From contig JAIECQ010000064.1 in NCBI GenBank assembly GCA_029068395.1, positions 1-42,982 on the forward strand: 42,982 bases of DNA, written 5' to 3'. The translations under genes and the position numbers were made by a program. This document shows positions 17,591 through 26,417 of this stretch, one piece after another. How positions within the stretch are numbered: the stretch's first letter is position 1; each line of letters opens with the position of its first letter. This stretch comes from Rikenellaceae bacterium. GTDB lineage: Bacteria; Bacteroidota; Bacteroidia; Bacteroidales; Rikenellaceae. The notes under the pieces are model-generated. The model saw nothing but the letters and a program-made list of their open reading frames with translations. It did no database searches and was not told where the DNA came from.

Positions 17591-19291
17591 ATGATGGACT
17601 TTATCGACAGCGTTAATATTCAATCGGGCGACGTTACGGCCTCCAAAATCATGGTGATAGGTGTTGGCGGCGGCGGCAGTAACGCTGTGCGTCATATGTT
17701 CAACCGCGGCATACACAACGTGCTTTTCATGGTGTGCAACACCGACAAGCAGGCGTTGGATAAAAATCCTGTGCCCTTCAAGATGCAGATAGGCCGCGAC
17801 CTTACGGGCGGTCTTGGCGCCGGCAACCGTCCCGAGCGTGGACGCGAGGCGGCGCTCGAAAGCCGTGACGACATACGCGAGACGCTCGAAAAAAGCGGTG
17901 TCAAGATGGTCTTTGTCACGGCCGGCATGGGCGGCGGCACAGGCACGGGTGCGGCTCCCGTCATTGCCGAGGTTGCCAAAGAGCTGGGTATCCTTACCAT
18001 AGCCATAGTTACGGTGCCTTTCCGTTACGAGGGCGACAAACGTATCCGTCAGGCCGTCTCGGGCATCGCCGAGATGCGTAAACATGTCGACTCGCTGCTT
18101 ATCATTGATAATGAGAATATCAACCGCATGTACGGCGATTTGACCTTTTCAGAGGCTTTCGGCAAGGCCGACGACATATTGACCAACGCAGCCAAGTGTA
18201 TCGCCGAGACCATCACCAACGAACGGCGCGTCAATGTCGACTTCGCCGACGTGGAGACCACCATGAGCAACAGCGGTGTTGCCATAATGGGCTTTGCCGT
18301 TGCCGACGTTGATACCGACAATATAGCGGCAACCCTCATAGAAGAGGCCCTTATGTCGCCCCTGCTCTCTTATAGCGACATCAGCGGTGCCCAGAACCTG
18401 TTGGTCAACATATCATGGAAAGATAAAGAGCTGACCATGAACGCCGTCACCGCCATCAATAAACATGTCCAGGCTGCCGCAGGTCCCGGTGCCAACCTTA
18501 TATGGGGCAGCGGCTATGACGACACGCTCGAAGACGGCAAGGCCAGTGTTGTCATCGTGGCCACCGGCTTTGCCGACCGCAGCTCTCAACGCGACTTCGA
18601 GGTCTATATGGGTCTGGCGCAAGAGGAACCCGACACTGACAGTCGCGACGTGGTGGCCGCCAAGGTGGCGTCGCACGTTGGCTCTGACGGTGACGACAAA
18701 TATTCTGCCGGCGTTCAGGAGCCGCGCCAGTTTATACGCCCCTTCATACGCCAGGCCACGCAGCCTTTCGCCTCGGCACCCCAGCATGCCGCACCCGAGG
18801 CGTCGTCCGACAAGGTGGTTATATCGTGGGACGACACCCCGCACGAAGACAAGGCCAAGGCGGCAGGTGACGACGATGACGACGGCTTCGCCCTTATAGA
18901 CAGCCTGCAACAGGTGCACTCGGCCCCCTATCGCGGAAGCTCTGACGCGGAGCATGGATCGGCGCGTAATTTCCTTTCGTTAGACGACGAAGACACCCCG
19001 GTCGACAGCGATCCCGACGACACCATACTGGTGGTCCAGCCGCACAAGTCGTCCGCCCCCGGGACAGACACTGGCGGCGATATCGGACGCAGCCTCTTCT
19101 CGGGGCAGCAGCTGTTTGAAGAGCCGCAGCGCCGTGCCGACGAGCCGACTCAACGACGCTCGCCCGAGCATGTCAGCATTGAAGATATGGAGAACATACC
19201 AGCCTATCTGCGTCGCAATATGTTGGTTACCCCCAATGCCTCTGCCAAAAAGAGGTTCGAGAAGCTGAAACTCAGAGACGATGACAAATAG
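17591..19291 (+). CDS. ftsZ: Cell division tubulin homologue FtsZ
   Basis: The GTPase polymerises into the Z-ring. It has [10 protein letters not shown] (about residue 23), the tubulin signature [10 protein letters not shown] (about 115), [11 protein letters not shown] and the usual two-domain core up to about residue 325. A long, low-complexity, acidic and proline-containing linker of about 200 residues follows, ending in a conserved-peptide-like IPAYLRRNM plus a basic tail. Total length is 566 residues, much longer than the ~380 of Escherichia coli; long linkers are usual in Bacteroidota. Two ATG codons stand in tandem at 17591 and 17594, so the start could be either. A terminator follows 4 bases after the stop, ending the cluster. 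Confidence 0.97.
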   Translation: MMDFIDSVNIQSGDVTASKIMVIGVGGGGSNAVRHMFNRGIHNVLFMVCNTDKQALDKNPVPFKMQIGRDLTGGLGAGNRPERGREAALESRDDIRETLEKSGVKMVFVTAGMGGGTGTGAAPVIAEVAKELGILTIAIVTVPFRYEGDKRIRQAVSGIAEMRKHVDSLLIIDNENINRMYGDLTFSEAFGKADDILTNAAKCIAETITNERRVNVDFADVETTMSNSGVAIMGFAVADVDTDNIAATLIEEALMSPLLSYSDISGAQNLLVNISWKDKELTMNAVTAINKHVQAAAGPGANLIWGSGYDDTLEDGKASVVIVATGFADRSSQRDFEVYMGLAQEEPDTDSRDVVAAKVASHVGSDGDDKYSAGVQEPRQFIRPFIRQATQPFASAPQHAAPEASSDKVVISWDDTPHEDKAKAAGDDDDDGFALIDSLQQVHSAPYRGSSDAEHGSARNFLSLDDEDTPVDSDPDDTILVVQPHKSSAPGTDTGGDIGRSLFSGQQLFEEPQRRADEPTQRRSPEHVSIEDMENIPAYLRRNMLVTPNASAKKRFEKLKLRDDDK

Positions 19292-19295
19292 ACGT

Positions 19296-19333
19296 AACGG
19301 TCTGCCTCTTGTGGGGCAGACCGTTGTGCTTTA
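19296..19333 (+). terminator. Terminator of the murE-ftsZ cluster
   Basis: An 11-base-pair perfect stem (19296-19306 with 19315-19325) with an 8-base loop is followed by GTGCTTT. It lies directly after the ftsZ stop. Bases 19334-19522 between it and the convergent DUF456 gene hold no recognisable feature. Confidence 0.75.
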
Positions 19334-19522
19334 AATACGGCGCAGTCCTTTTATGCCGTAGTATGGAGGCGTGGGCTGAATGCCGGGCAGGGTGGTGTGA
19401 CAGAGATGCAATGGCGCATGCTGTTATGTGCCGAAAGCACAAATATGCTTACGCTTTCGCGTAAACATTGCTGTCGTGCCGTTTTGGTGGCGCAACATAC
19501 TTGGTCTATGTCTGTGTGTGGC

Positions 19523-20008
19523 TTAGAACTTGTCTGCAAACACCGCCCCGAACGCCTTCCATGCGAAGTAGGCGCACACGGCGCATTTGGCCACCGTCCC
19601 GAACAGAAATCCCATCAGAGAGCCGAATCCCGACTTGAGAGCCTGCCCTGTATTTTTGCCTCCGAGCAGCTCGCCTCCGACAGCCCCTATGAACGGACCC
19701 GCTATTATGCCCCATGGCAGGAAGAACAGACCCGCTATGGTGCCGATGAAACAACCCCAGGTGCCCCATCTGGTGCCGCCGCTGTATTTGCTGCCCAACA
19801 TAGGTACGATGTAATCGAGCACCTGTATTATCACCACAATCACCAACCACACAATCAGCTGTTGGGCGGTAAACTGCACTCTGTCACTAAAATGCAGCAA
19901 CAGCAGTCCCACATACGAGAGGGTCACTCCCGGCAATACGGGCAACAGACATCCGAGCAGACCGACGATAACGCAAATCAGACCCAGGACAATTAAAAAA
20001 ACATCCAT
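19523..20008 (-). CDS. DUF456 family small membrane protein
   Basis: The 161-residue protein consists almost entirely of hydrophobic, glycine-rich segments: about four membrane helices, starting with the N-terminal MDVFLIVLGLICVIVG. It has the DUF456 pattern of GLLGCLLPVLPG near the N-terminus and repeated small-residue motifs (GTIAGLFFLPWG, GPFIGAVGGELLGG) in the second half. The family has no established function; it is an inner-membrane protein by prediction. It is convergent with ftsZ and appears to be transcribed alone. The overlapping + strand open frame at 19397-19996 is a mirror of this gene and was not called. Confidence 0.85.
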   Translation of the reverse strand: MDVFLIVLGLICVIVGLLGCLLPVLPGVTLSYVGLLLLHFSDRVQFTAQQLIVWLVIVVIIQVLDYIVPMLGSKYSGGTRWGTWGCFIGTIAGLFFLPWGIIAGPFIGAVGGELLGGKNTGQALKSGFGSLMGFLFGTVAKCAVCAYFAWKAFGAVFADKF

Positions 20009-20086
20009 ACTTTATATAAGTTTTATCACCATTGCGCACACCTTTGAATAAGAAAGATGCGACACATTGTGTATGCAAAAATCGTG

Positions 20087-20094
20087 CAAATATA
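20087..20094 (-). promoter_or_regulatory. Candidate -7 element for the DUF456 gene
   Basis: Read on the - strand the bases are TATATTTG, a full match to TAnnTTTG, about 80 bases upstream of the DUF456 start. No good TTTG is present at the -33 position, so confidence is limited. Confidence 0.4.
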
Positions 20095-20173
20095 GGGTGT
20101 ATTTTGGGTAATCAGTCGGTTCTTTGGCGAAAATGTCGTGAGACGGAGCCGTCGGCCAATGACCGCCCATGAG

Positions 20174-20200
20174 AAAGGCACCTGTAAAGGTGCCTTTCGT
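20174..20200 (-). terminator. Terminator after the VWA lipoprotein gene
   Basis: The perfect 9-base-pair stem AAAGGCACC (20174-20182) with GGTGCCTTT (20189-20197) and a 6-base loop lies 25 bases beyond the stop of the - strand lipoprotein gene. It ends in T bases on the - strand. The hairpin is symmetric, so it could also act on the other strand. Confidence 0.65.
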
Positions 20201-20221
20201 TAAATGTCATGGTATTGAATT

Positions 20222-21730
20222 TTAGGACTCTTCTATGATTTCGAATTGCGGATTATACCCGGATGGATTCGTGCATTTTATGGTGTATGATTTGCCGGAT
20301 CTGAATTGATAAGTGTTGGGCGCATTCTCTATGCAGTTATACCAGTTGCTGCTGTTACTTGTTTGGTATTGAGGAATATGGGTGCCTGACGGTATCTCAA
20401 CATAACTGCTATAACCGCTACCGTAAGAGGAGTATCTTTGTGTGGCCAAAGGTGAACCTTGCCGGTTACAGAGACGCATATAGTCGACGTATGGAGAATA
20501 ACTGTAATACGCTTTGTAGAAACGTATCTTTGTAGAGGGTATCAATGCGTCGACGAAATCTTTGGCTGCATCTTTGACTTTGGAGAAATCACTGCCCAGA
20601 GAGCTGCTGCAATCCAGTAATAGAATTATTACGGCGCTTTTCTGCTCTGTGGTCGTTTGGCTCGATTGGTCGGGATTGAACTCCGAGTTGATCTGCCATT
20701 TCTGGTCTTTCTCGATCCATGTCCATTGTTTTATATTCGACGAGGAGATGGTCGATTCGTTTCCTGTCTTGATATTCGGGAATGTAAATTCGATGTCTAT
20801 GCCGCTGCCCGCGATGCTGTTCAACGAGTTGCCGCAGTCGGACGTGATGCCTTCGTAAGTAATGCCCGTCAATGCCATATTGTTGAATATGCCTTCGATA
20901 TAACATTTGGACGAATCGGCATTGGTTATGTCGGCATCGAACGTGAACCGTATTTTGGTGTTGTTGTACGGTCTGGGAATCGACAGCTTCAAAGAATAAC
21001 TCGTGTTCTCCTTGTACAGAGAGTCTGCGATGGCCATGAATTCTCTTCGGGCTTCGTCTATGTTGTCCGGCGTTTTGACGTTATTGTCATTGCTGGCGAA
21101 GCCTTTGAGGTTGGCGATGAATTGGGCGTCGTCTGCAATGTCGGTGCCCTTCAGTCCTATCGAATAGGCATTGATGCTCCGGTTGTTGATTTTTATGGAG
21201 ACGATCTCGTTGTGTAACGAATCGAGATAGGCCGCAGCCGATTGAAAGTTCGGGTTTTTGGCGCTCGAGCCTTGATCGAGACCGTCGGTGAAGGTTACGA
21301 TAGAGACGTTTTGCAGATCGTCCGGAAATTTCGTCGTCTTAAGATGTTGCAGCGCGTTTTCCATCGAATAATAGAGTATCGTGCCGCTGGAGCTCGATAA
21401 GCCGTCGATGAACGTTTTTACATCGGCCAGATTATTGTTGGTCAGCATGGTGAACTGTTCCGAATAGTGCGTCAGGTCTGAATTGAATCCGGTGACCCCT
21501 ATGTAAATGCCGCTTTGAGTCTGATATTCCGAGTAATCGGGAGTCTCGTCGTCTTTGTTTTCGTCATCGTCGTCTTTGTTCTGGTCATCTTTGTTCTCGT
21601 CGTCGTCCGGTGTCGGTTGACGCGTATCTTCGTAATACGACGGCTCTTTCTTTTTGCACGATGAGAATGAAGACGCAGTGATTGCGAACATCAATATCAA
21701 TATTAATGCGCGCGAGGTAAATCTAAACAT
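20222..21730 (-). CDS. VWA-domain lipoprotein
   Basis: The 502-residue protein has a signal peptide ending in a lipobox (FSSC, Cys25), so it is predicted to be lipidated and membrane-anchored facing the periplasm or surface. An extremely polar Asp/Glu/Asn/Lys linker (residues about 40-65) follows, encoded by near-repeats. Residues about 75-260 look like a von Willebrand factor A fold (IYIGVTGF strand, IVTFTDGLDQGSS). A second module contains a metal-site-like DCSSSLG (D-x-S-x-S, about residue 375) after the hydrophobic strand VIILLL. The C-terminal 110 residues are rich in Tyr, Ser and Asn and match nothing I recognise. Codon use is more AT-rich than the flanking genes, suggesting different ancestry. 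Binding or adhesion is a family-level guess only. Confidence 0.72.
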   Translation of the reverse strand: MFRFTSRALILILMFAITASSFSSCKKKEPSYYEDTRQPTPDDDENKDDQNKDDDDENKDDETPDYSEYQTQSGIYIGVTGFNSDLTHYSEQFTMLTNNNLADVKTFIDGLSSSSGTILYYSMENALQHLKTTKFPDDLQNVSIVTFTDGLDQGSSAKNPNFQSAAAYLDSLHNEIVSIKINNRSINAYSIGLKGTDIADDAQFIANLKGFASNDNNVKTPDNIDEARREFMAIADSLYKENTSYSLKLSIPRPYNNTKIRFTFDADITNADSSKCYIEGIFNNMALTGITYEGITSDCGNSLNSIAGSGIDIEFTFPNIKTGNESTISSSNIKQWTWIEKDQKWQINSEFNPDQSSQTTTEQKSAVIILLLDCSSSLGSDFSKVKDAAKDFVDALIPSTKIRFYKAYYSYSPYVDYMRLCNRQGSPLATQRYSSYGSGYSSYVEIPSGTHIPQYQTSNSSNWYNCIENAPNTYQFRSGKSYTIKCTNPSGYNPQFEIIEES

Positions 21731-21750
21731 TACTATTATCGGTTATTGCC

Positions 21751-21979
21751 GTGTCCCTGCGACGGATTTTTATGATTGGCAATAAAAAACGTGGGACAAT
21801 ACTTTATATCCGTCTTCTGAGGTCTTCGACTTACCTTCGCACAACAGATAATGAGTAAAGCCCACGATAAAATCGTGAGCGTTTACGCCTTACTCTTGTT
21901 GTGCTTTTGAAATTGTCGAAGTTTCAGAAGACAAGATTAAAGCTAACGCTTTTTATGTAATCGGCAGAATTTACTGCCG
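21751..21979. other. Highly folded element upstream of the VWA lipoprotein gene
   Basis: At least four base-paired units follow one another. TGTCCC (21752-21757) pairs with GGGACA (21793-21798) around an inner TTTTTAT/ATAAAAA stem. A long multi-part stem joins 21812-21830 with 21915-21932, and inside it GCACAAC (21839-21845) pairs with GTTGTGC (21898-21904), GAGTAA (21853-21858) with TTACTC (21890-21895), and CACGAT (21863-21868) with ATCGTG (21872-21877). AAAGC/GCTTT (near 21939-21952) and CGGCAG/CTGCCG (21962-21979) add two small hairpins. It could be the 5' untranslated region of the lipoprotein gene (- strand), an independent structured RNA, or a non-autonomous mobile repeat. No protein is encoded. 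Confidence 0.6.
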
Positions 21980-22042
21980 CAGATTGCTGTATTGTCTTAT
22001 CTTATCGTTTTACCATAGGCAAATAGGTTTGGTTATTCGCCA

Positions 22043-22050
22043 CAAATATA
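22043..22050 (-). promoter_or_regulatory. Candidate -7 element upstream of the folded element and lipoprotein gene
   Basis: Read on the - strand the bases are TATATTTG, matching TAnnTTTG. The -33 position 19 bases upstream reads TTCG, a poor match. If used, the transcript would contain the whole folded element (21751-21979) as a leader of about 300 bases before the lipoprotein gene. Bases 22051-22340 contain no supported gene. Confidence 0.4.
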
Positions 22051-22357
22051 ACAACTTTAGACGTAAAAACGAAATTTATTGTCACCCAAATAATTGTCTC
22101 GCACATATATAAGGTGTCCGGCCGCCTACGCATCACTTGCCGCAATGTCGCTTCTGCCCCGTCCTCCGCTTTGACTTGAACGCAGAACAGACACATAATC
22201 AAAATATTATCTTCAAATATTTGTATGAATGATTTTTATTGCTTAGTTTTGTGGCCGGAAAGTGTCTGTTGGCGGCAGACGGGGTTGTCAGGCGTGCGCT
22301 GTGTGGTGTCCGCGTTGAGGCAAAGATGGTCCGGCTGCTAAAAAATAGTCCGAAAAG

Positions 22358-22388
22358 TTTGCAGATTAAAATTTTATACATAATTTTG
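22358..22388 (+). promoter_or_regulatory. Promoter of the tRNA-Gly/tuf/secE/nusG operon
   Basis: TTTG (22358-22361) and TAATTTTG (22381-22388) are exactly 19 bases apart, a full match to the Bacteroidota -33/-7 consensus. It is the best promoter in the window and lies about 90 bases before the tRNA. Confidence 0.75.
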
Positions 22389-22478
22389 CGAACCGATTTC
22401 ACTCGCTTGTGGGGCGGGCGTCTTGCCAAAACGGGCGCCGGCTCATGAAAAGAGGGTGATGTATAGACGGAAAATATT

Positions 22479-22554
22479 GCGGAAATAGCTCAGTCGGTAG
22501 AGCATTAGCTTCCCAAGCTAAGGGTCGCGAGTTCGAGCCTCGTTTTCCGCTCCA
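22479..22554 (+). tRNA. tRNA-Gly, anticodon CCC
   Basis: A full cloverleaf can be drawn: acceptor stem GCGGAAA/TTTCCGC, D stem GCTC/GAGC, anticodon stem TTAGC/GCTAA with loop TTCCCAA (anticodon CCC at 22512-22514, reading GGG), and T stem GCGAG/CTCGT with TTCGAGC loop. The CCA end is encoded. It precedes tuf by 46 bases and is probably cut out of the tuf transcript. Confidence 0.93.
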
Positions 22555-22600
22555 CGGCCGAGAGGCCTTGAATTTGATTTAACTCAAATAATGTAATAAC

Positions 22601-23788
22601 ATGGCAAAAGAAAAATTTGACCGTTCGAAACCGCACGTAAACATCGGTACTATCGGACACGTTGACCACGGTAAAACCACCCTTACCGCCGCAATCACCA
22701 CCGTGCTTGCTAAAAAAGGTCTCTCAGAGCTTCGTTCATTCGATTCTATCGACAACGCACCCGAAGAGAAAGAGCGTGGTATCACAATCAACACCTCGCA
22801 CGTAGAGTATCAGACCGCTAACCGCCACTATGCTCACGTTGACTGCCCGGGCCACGCCGACTATGTGAAGAACATGGTTACCGGTGCCGCTCAGATGGAC
22901 GGTGCCATCCTTGTGGTTGCCGCAACTGACGGTCCCATGCCCCAGACCAACGAGCACGTGCTTTTGGCTCGCCAGGTGAACGTTCCCCGCATCGTTGTCT
23001 TCTTGAACAAGTGCGATATGGTTGACGACCCCGAGATGCTCGACTTGGTTGAGATGGAGGTTCGTGAGCTTCTTAACAAATACAACTTCGACGGCGACAA
23101 CGCCCCCATCATCAAGGGTTCTGCTCTCGGTGGCCTTAACGGCGAGGCTCAGTGGGAAGAGAAGATCATGGAGCTTATGGATGCTGTCGACGCATACATA
23201 CCCATCCCCGTTCGTGAGAACGAGAAACCGTTCCTTATGCCCGTTGAGGACGTCTTCTCTATCACCGGTCGTGGTACCGTGCTTACCGGCCGTATCGAGA
23301 CAGGTGTCATCCACGTTGGCGACCCCGTTGAGATTATCGGTTTGGGCGAGAAACCCAAGACCTCTACTTGTACCGGTGTCGAGATGTTCCGCAAACTTCT
23401 CGATGAGGGTGAGGCAGGTGATAACGTCGGTCTGTTGATGCGCGGTATCGACAAGAAAGAGGTTAAACGCGGTATGGTCGTTGCCAAACCCGGTTCTATC
23501 ACTCCCCACACCAAGTTTGAGGCTGAGGTCTATATCTTGAAGAAAGAGGAGGGTGGTCGTCACACTCCGTTCAAGAACCACTATCGTCCCCAGTTCTATC
23601 TCCGTACGCTCGACGTTACCGGTGAGGTATCTCTCCCCGCAGGCGTTGACGTGGTGATGCCCGGTGACAACGTCACTATCACCGTTGAGTTGATCTATCC
23701 GGTTGCAATCAACATCGGTCTGCGTTTCGCTATCCGCGAGGGTGGCCGTACCGTTGGTGCAGGTCAGATCACCAAGATCATCGAGTAA
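22601..23788 (+). CDS. tuf: Elongation factor Tu
   Basis: The 395-residue GTPase brings aminoacyl-tRNA to the ribosome. Domain 1 has P-loop GHVDHGKTT, switch [14 protein letters not shown] and the guanine-specificity motif NKCD. Domains 2 and 3 follow with the usual [13 protein letters not shown] and GDNV stretches. Length and sequence are entirely typical. It lies between two tRNA genes, an arrangement common in bacteria, and is probably transcribed with secE, nusG and the ribosomal protein genes. Codon use is strongly biased (for example GGT, CGT, AAC), as expected for a very highly expressed gene and unlike the neighbouring accessory genes. Confidence 0.98.
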   Translation: MAKEKFDRSKPHVNIGTIGHVDHGKTTLTAAITTVLAKKGLSELRSFDSIDNAPEEKERGITINTSHVEYQTANRHYAHVDCPGHADYVKNMVTGAAQMDGAILVVAATDGPMPQTNEHVLLARQVNVPRIVVFLNKCDMVDDPEMLDLVEMEVRELLNKYNFDGDNAPIIKGSALGGLNGEAQWEEKIMELMDAVDAYIPIPVRENEKPFLMPVEDVFSITGRGTVLTGRIETGVIHVGDPVEIIGLGEKPKTSTCTGVEMFRKLLDEGEAGDNVGLLMRGIDKKEVKRGMVVAKPGSITPHTKFEAEVYILKKEEGGRHTPFKNHYRPQFYLRTLDVTGEVSLPAGVDVVMPGDNVTITVELIYPVAINIGLRFAIREGGRTVGAGQITKIIE

Positions 23789-23806
23789 TCTCGACCAGAC
23801 TATAAC

Positions 23807-23833
23807 TGTGTGGCGACCATGCGCCGCCACACA
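23807..23833 (+). other. Hairpin between tuf and tRNA-Trp
   Basis: TGTGTGGC (23807-23814) pairs with GCCACACA (23826-23833) over an 11-base loop. There is no T run, so it looks more like a processing or stability stem at the tuf 3' end than a terminator. Confidence 0.4.
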
Positions 23834-23838
23834 ATCCT

Positions 23839-23909
23839 ACGAGTGTAGTTCAAGGGTAGAATAGTGGTCTCCAAAACCATTGATGGGAGTTCGAATCTCT
23901 CCACTCGTG
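23839..23909 (+). tRNA. tRNA-Trp, anticodon CCA
   Basis: The cloverleaf has acceptor stem ACGAGTG/CACTCGT, anticodon stem GTGGT/ACCAT with loop CTCCAAA (anticodon CCA at 23871-23873) and T stem GGGAG/CTCTC. The terminal CCA is not encoded, unlike in the tRNA-Gly upstream. Placement between tuf and secE is the usual one for tRNA-Trp. Confidence 0.93.
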
Positions 23910-23928
23910 CAAGAAAAAGGTTTGAAAA

Positions 23929-24132
23929 ATGAAGCTTATACAATACGTCAAGGACTCTTACAGAGAGCTTGTTGACAAAGTGAGTTGGCCGTCAGTCAAT
24001 CAGCTTCGTAACTCGGCAATAGTAGTCATGGTTGCTTCCCTGCTTTTTGCCCTTGTTATCGTTGCTATGGACCAATCGTTTGAAAACATAATGAAGGCTG
24101 TTTACAGTCTTCTTTACACCTCTGCAAACTAA
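23929..24132 (+). CDS. secE: Preprotein translocase subunit SecE
   Basis: The 67-residue protein is the short, single-spanning form of SecE that clamps SecY in the Sec translocon. It has the amphipathic N-terminal helix with the conserved VDKVSWPS motif and one C-terminal membrane helix (VVMVASLLFALVIVAM). It starts 19 bases after tRNA-Trp and ends 6 bases before nusG. Confidence 0.95.
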   Translation: MKLIQYVKDSYRELVDKVSWPSVNQLRNSAIVVMVASLLFALVIVAMDQSFENIMKAVYSLLYTSAN

Positions 24133-24138
24133 TCGGAA

Positions 24139-24696
24139 ATGAGCGGGACACTGGAAAAACAATGGTACGTTCTGCGTGCTATCGGTGGTAAAGAGAAGAA
24201 GGTCAAGGAGTACGTCGAGGCGGAAATCCGCAATCGCGGTCTTCAGGACATGGTTTCACAGGTTCTCATTCCCACAGAGAAGGTTTACCAGATACGCGGC
24301 GGTAAGAAAATTTCGAAAGAGAGAATTTCTTATCCCGGTTATGTGCTTGTAGAGGCTGTGCTCGAAGGCGAGGTTCCTTATATTCTTCGCAATTCGCCTA
24401 ATGTCCTAGGCTTCCTCGGTGACCCCAACGATGTCACACTCGGAGCGATACCCCTTCGTCCCGCAGAGGTGAACCGTATATTGGGTCGTGTGGACGAGAT
24501 GGCGACAAGCGAAGAGATTAACGAGACTCCTTTCCTTGTCGGTGAGGTCGTTAAGTTGAACGATGGTCCTTTCGCAACACTCAACGGCGTGATAGAGGAG
24601 GTTGACAATGAGCGTAAAAAGCTTATTGTCAGCGTTAAGATATTCGGACGTAAGACTCCTATGGAGTTGAGCTTTGTTCAAGTAGAAAAAGAATAA
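24139..24696 (+). CDS. nusG: Transcription elongation/antitermination factor NusG
   Basis: The 185-residue protein binds RNA polymerase at the clamp and links it to Rho or ribosomes. The NGN domain is seen at the N-terminus ([18 protein letters not shown]) and the KOW domain at the C-terminus ([14 protein letters not shown], about residues 137-150). Length is usual. It is six bases after secE and 16 bases before rplK, within one operon. Confidence 0.97.
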   Translation: MSGTLEKQWYVLRAIGGKEKKVKEYVEAEIRNRGLQDMVSQVLIPTEKVYQIRGGKKISKERISYPGYVLVEAVLEGEVPYILRNSPNVLGFLGDPNDVTLGAIPLRPAEVNRILGRVDEMATSEEINETPFLVGEVVKLNDGPFATLNGVIEEVDNERKKLIVSVKIFGRKTPMELSFVQVEKE

Positions 24697-24712
24697 CTAA
24701 ATTTTAATTATC

Positions 24713-25156
24713 ATGGCAAAAGAGGTTGCTGCGTTAATTAAACTGCAAATCAAAGGCGGTGCTGCCAATCCTTCGCCCCCCGTGGGTCCGGCCTTGGGTG
24801 CCAAGGGTGTCAACATCATGGACTTTTGCAAGCAGTTTAACGCTAGGACTCAAGATAAGGCAGGGAAAGTTCTCCCTGTAATTATCACTGTTTATAGTGA
24901 TAAATCATTTGAATTTATCATCAAACAGCCGCCTGTCGCCGTTCAGATTAAGGAAGCTGCCAAGATTCAGTCCGGATCGAAAGAGCCTAACCGTAAAAAG
25001 GTCGGTTCTATCACCTGGGATCAGGTCAAAGCGATTGCCGAGAGCAAAATGGCCGATATGAACTGCTTTACCGTCGAATCGGCAATGAAGCTGGTTGCGG
25101 GTACTGCAAGAAGTATGGGCGTTAAGGTCGAAGGCGAATTTCCTTCTAATTTGTAA
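24713..25156 (+). CDS. rplK: 50S ribosomal protein L11
   Basis: The 147-residue protein forms the base of the GTPase-associated centre of the large subunit, with 23S rRNA helices 43-44 and L10. The proline-rich N-terminal signature [13 protein letters not shown] and the C-terminal RNA-binding GTARSMGV are visible. It is 22 bases before rplA. Confidence 0.98.
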   Translation: MAKEVAALIKLQIKGGAANPSPPVGPALGAKGVNIMDFCKQFNARTQDKAGKVLPVIITVYSDKSFEFIIKQPPVAVQIKEAAKIQSGSKEPNRKKVGSITWDQVKAIAESKMADMNCFTVESAMKLVAGTARSMGVKVEGEFPSNL

Positions 25157-25178
25157 CTGAAAACTCGATCACAAAATC

Positions 25179-25874
25179 ATGAGTAAGCTGACTAAAAATC
25201 AAAAAATCGCCTTTTCCAAGATTGAGCCGGGTAAGATGTACAAGGCCTCTGAGGCGTCTGAACTCGTAAAGGAGGTATCCTTCACCAAGTTCGATGCTTC
25301 TGTGGATGTTGACATACGTTTGGGTGTCGATCCCCGTAAGGCCAACCAGATGGTAAGGGGCGTTGTCACTCTCCCTCATGGTACAGGTAAGCAAACGCGT
25401 GTGTTGGTGCTTTGCACTCCCGACAAGGAGGCAGAGGCAACAGCAGCGGGCGCTGACTTTGTGGGTCTCGATGACTATATCGAAAAAATCAAAGGTGGTT
25501 GGACCGATATAGATGTAATAATCACAACCCCCACCGTAATGGCTAAAGTGGGCGCGCTGGGTCGCATCCTCGGTCCGCGCGGGCTTATGCCCAACCCCAA
25601 GACCGGTACCGTTACGATGGATGTGGCCAAAGCGGTAAGCGAGGTTAAGGCCGGTAAAATCGACTTCAAGGTCGACAAATACGGTATTGTTCACTCTCGC
25701 ATAGGCAAGGTCTCTTTCTCGGCAACACAGTTGCAGGAGAACCTCAAAGAGTTTGTCAACGTTGTTATCAAGCTCAAGCCTCAAGCCGTTAAGGGCACAT
25801 ACGTGAAAAGCATCTATCTCTCTTCCACGATGAGTCCCGGTATTCAGATCGACCCTAAATCAGTTGAGAACTAA
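25179..25874 (+). CDS. rplA: 50S ribosomal protein L1
   Basis: The 231-residue protein binds the mobile L1 stalk of 23S rRNA and takes part in release of E-site tRNA; in many bacteria it also represses its own operon. The conserved [14 protein letters not shown] motif is at about residues 128-141 and K-x-D-K-x-G-I-V-H follows. Length is typical. rplJ follows after 21 bases, so there is no space for a classic L10 leader between the two. Confidence 0.98.
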   Translation: MSKLTKNQKIAFSKIEPGKMYKASEASELVKEVSFTKFDASVDVDIRLGVDPRKANQMVRGVVTLPHGTGKQTRVLVLCTPDKEAEATAAGADFVGLDDYIEKIKGGWTDIDVIITTPTVMAKVGALGRILGPRGLMPNPKTGTVTMDVAKAVSEVKAGKIDFKVDKYGIVHSRIGKVSFSATQLQENLKEFVNVVIKLKPQAVKGTYVKSIYLSSTMSPGIQIDPKSVEN

Positions 25875-25895
25875 TAAAAATCACCTGAAAAAATC

Positions 25896-26417
25896 ATGAA
25901 AAGGGAAGAAAAGACAATAATCATAAACTCTCTTGCCGAAAAGCTCGGACAGTATCCCCACTTTTACGTAACGGATATTGAGGCTTTGGACGCAGCTCAG
26001 ACAGCCAAACTTCGTCGTCTCTGCTTTGAGAAGAACGTCCGTTTGGTCGTTGCCAAGAACACCTTGTTTACCAAGGCGCTTGAGCAGGTGGAAAAAGCGG
26101 ATGCCGACTTGGTGGCAACCCTTAAGGGTTCGACCTCTATCATGTTCGCCGAGACGGGTAATGTGCCCGCCAAGATAATAAAGGAGTTCAGAGAATCTTG
26201 CGACAAGCCCGTGATTAAGGCTGCCTATGTTGACGAATGCGTCTATATCGGCGACAACAATCTCGAAACGCTTGTCAATATCAAGTCTCGCGAAGAGCTT
26301 ATCGGCGACATCGTTGCGTTGCTTCAGTCACCGGCCAAGAACGTCATCTCTGCTCTTCAGTCGAGCGGTGGCAAGATTGCCGGTTTGGTCAAGACTCTCT
26401 CAGAGAGGGCAGAGTAA
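25896..26417 (+). CDS. rplJ: 50S ribosomal protein L10
   Basis: The 173-residue protein anchors the L7/L12 stalk dimers to the ribosome. The N-terminal rRNA/L11-binding domain has the NTLFTKAL stretch, and the C-terminal helix that binds L12 dimers ends in AGLVKTLSERAE. It begins right after rplA. Its usual partner rplL starts only 500 bases downstream, which is exceptional. Confidence 0.97.
   Translation: MKREEKTIIINSLAEKLGQYPHFYVTDIEALDAAQTAKLRRLCFEKNVRLVVAKNTLFTKALEQVEKADADLVATLKGSTSIMFAETGNVPAKIIKEFRESCDKPVIKAAYVDECVYIGDNNLETLVNIKSREELIGDIVALLQSPAKNVISALQSSGGKIAGLVKTLSERAE

Noticed and set aside
19397..19996. + strand open frame opposite the DUF456 gene
   Set aside because: The - strand frame gives a coherent four-helix membrane protein, while the + frame is polar, Gln/His-rich and without family resemblance.
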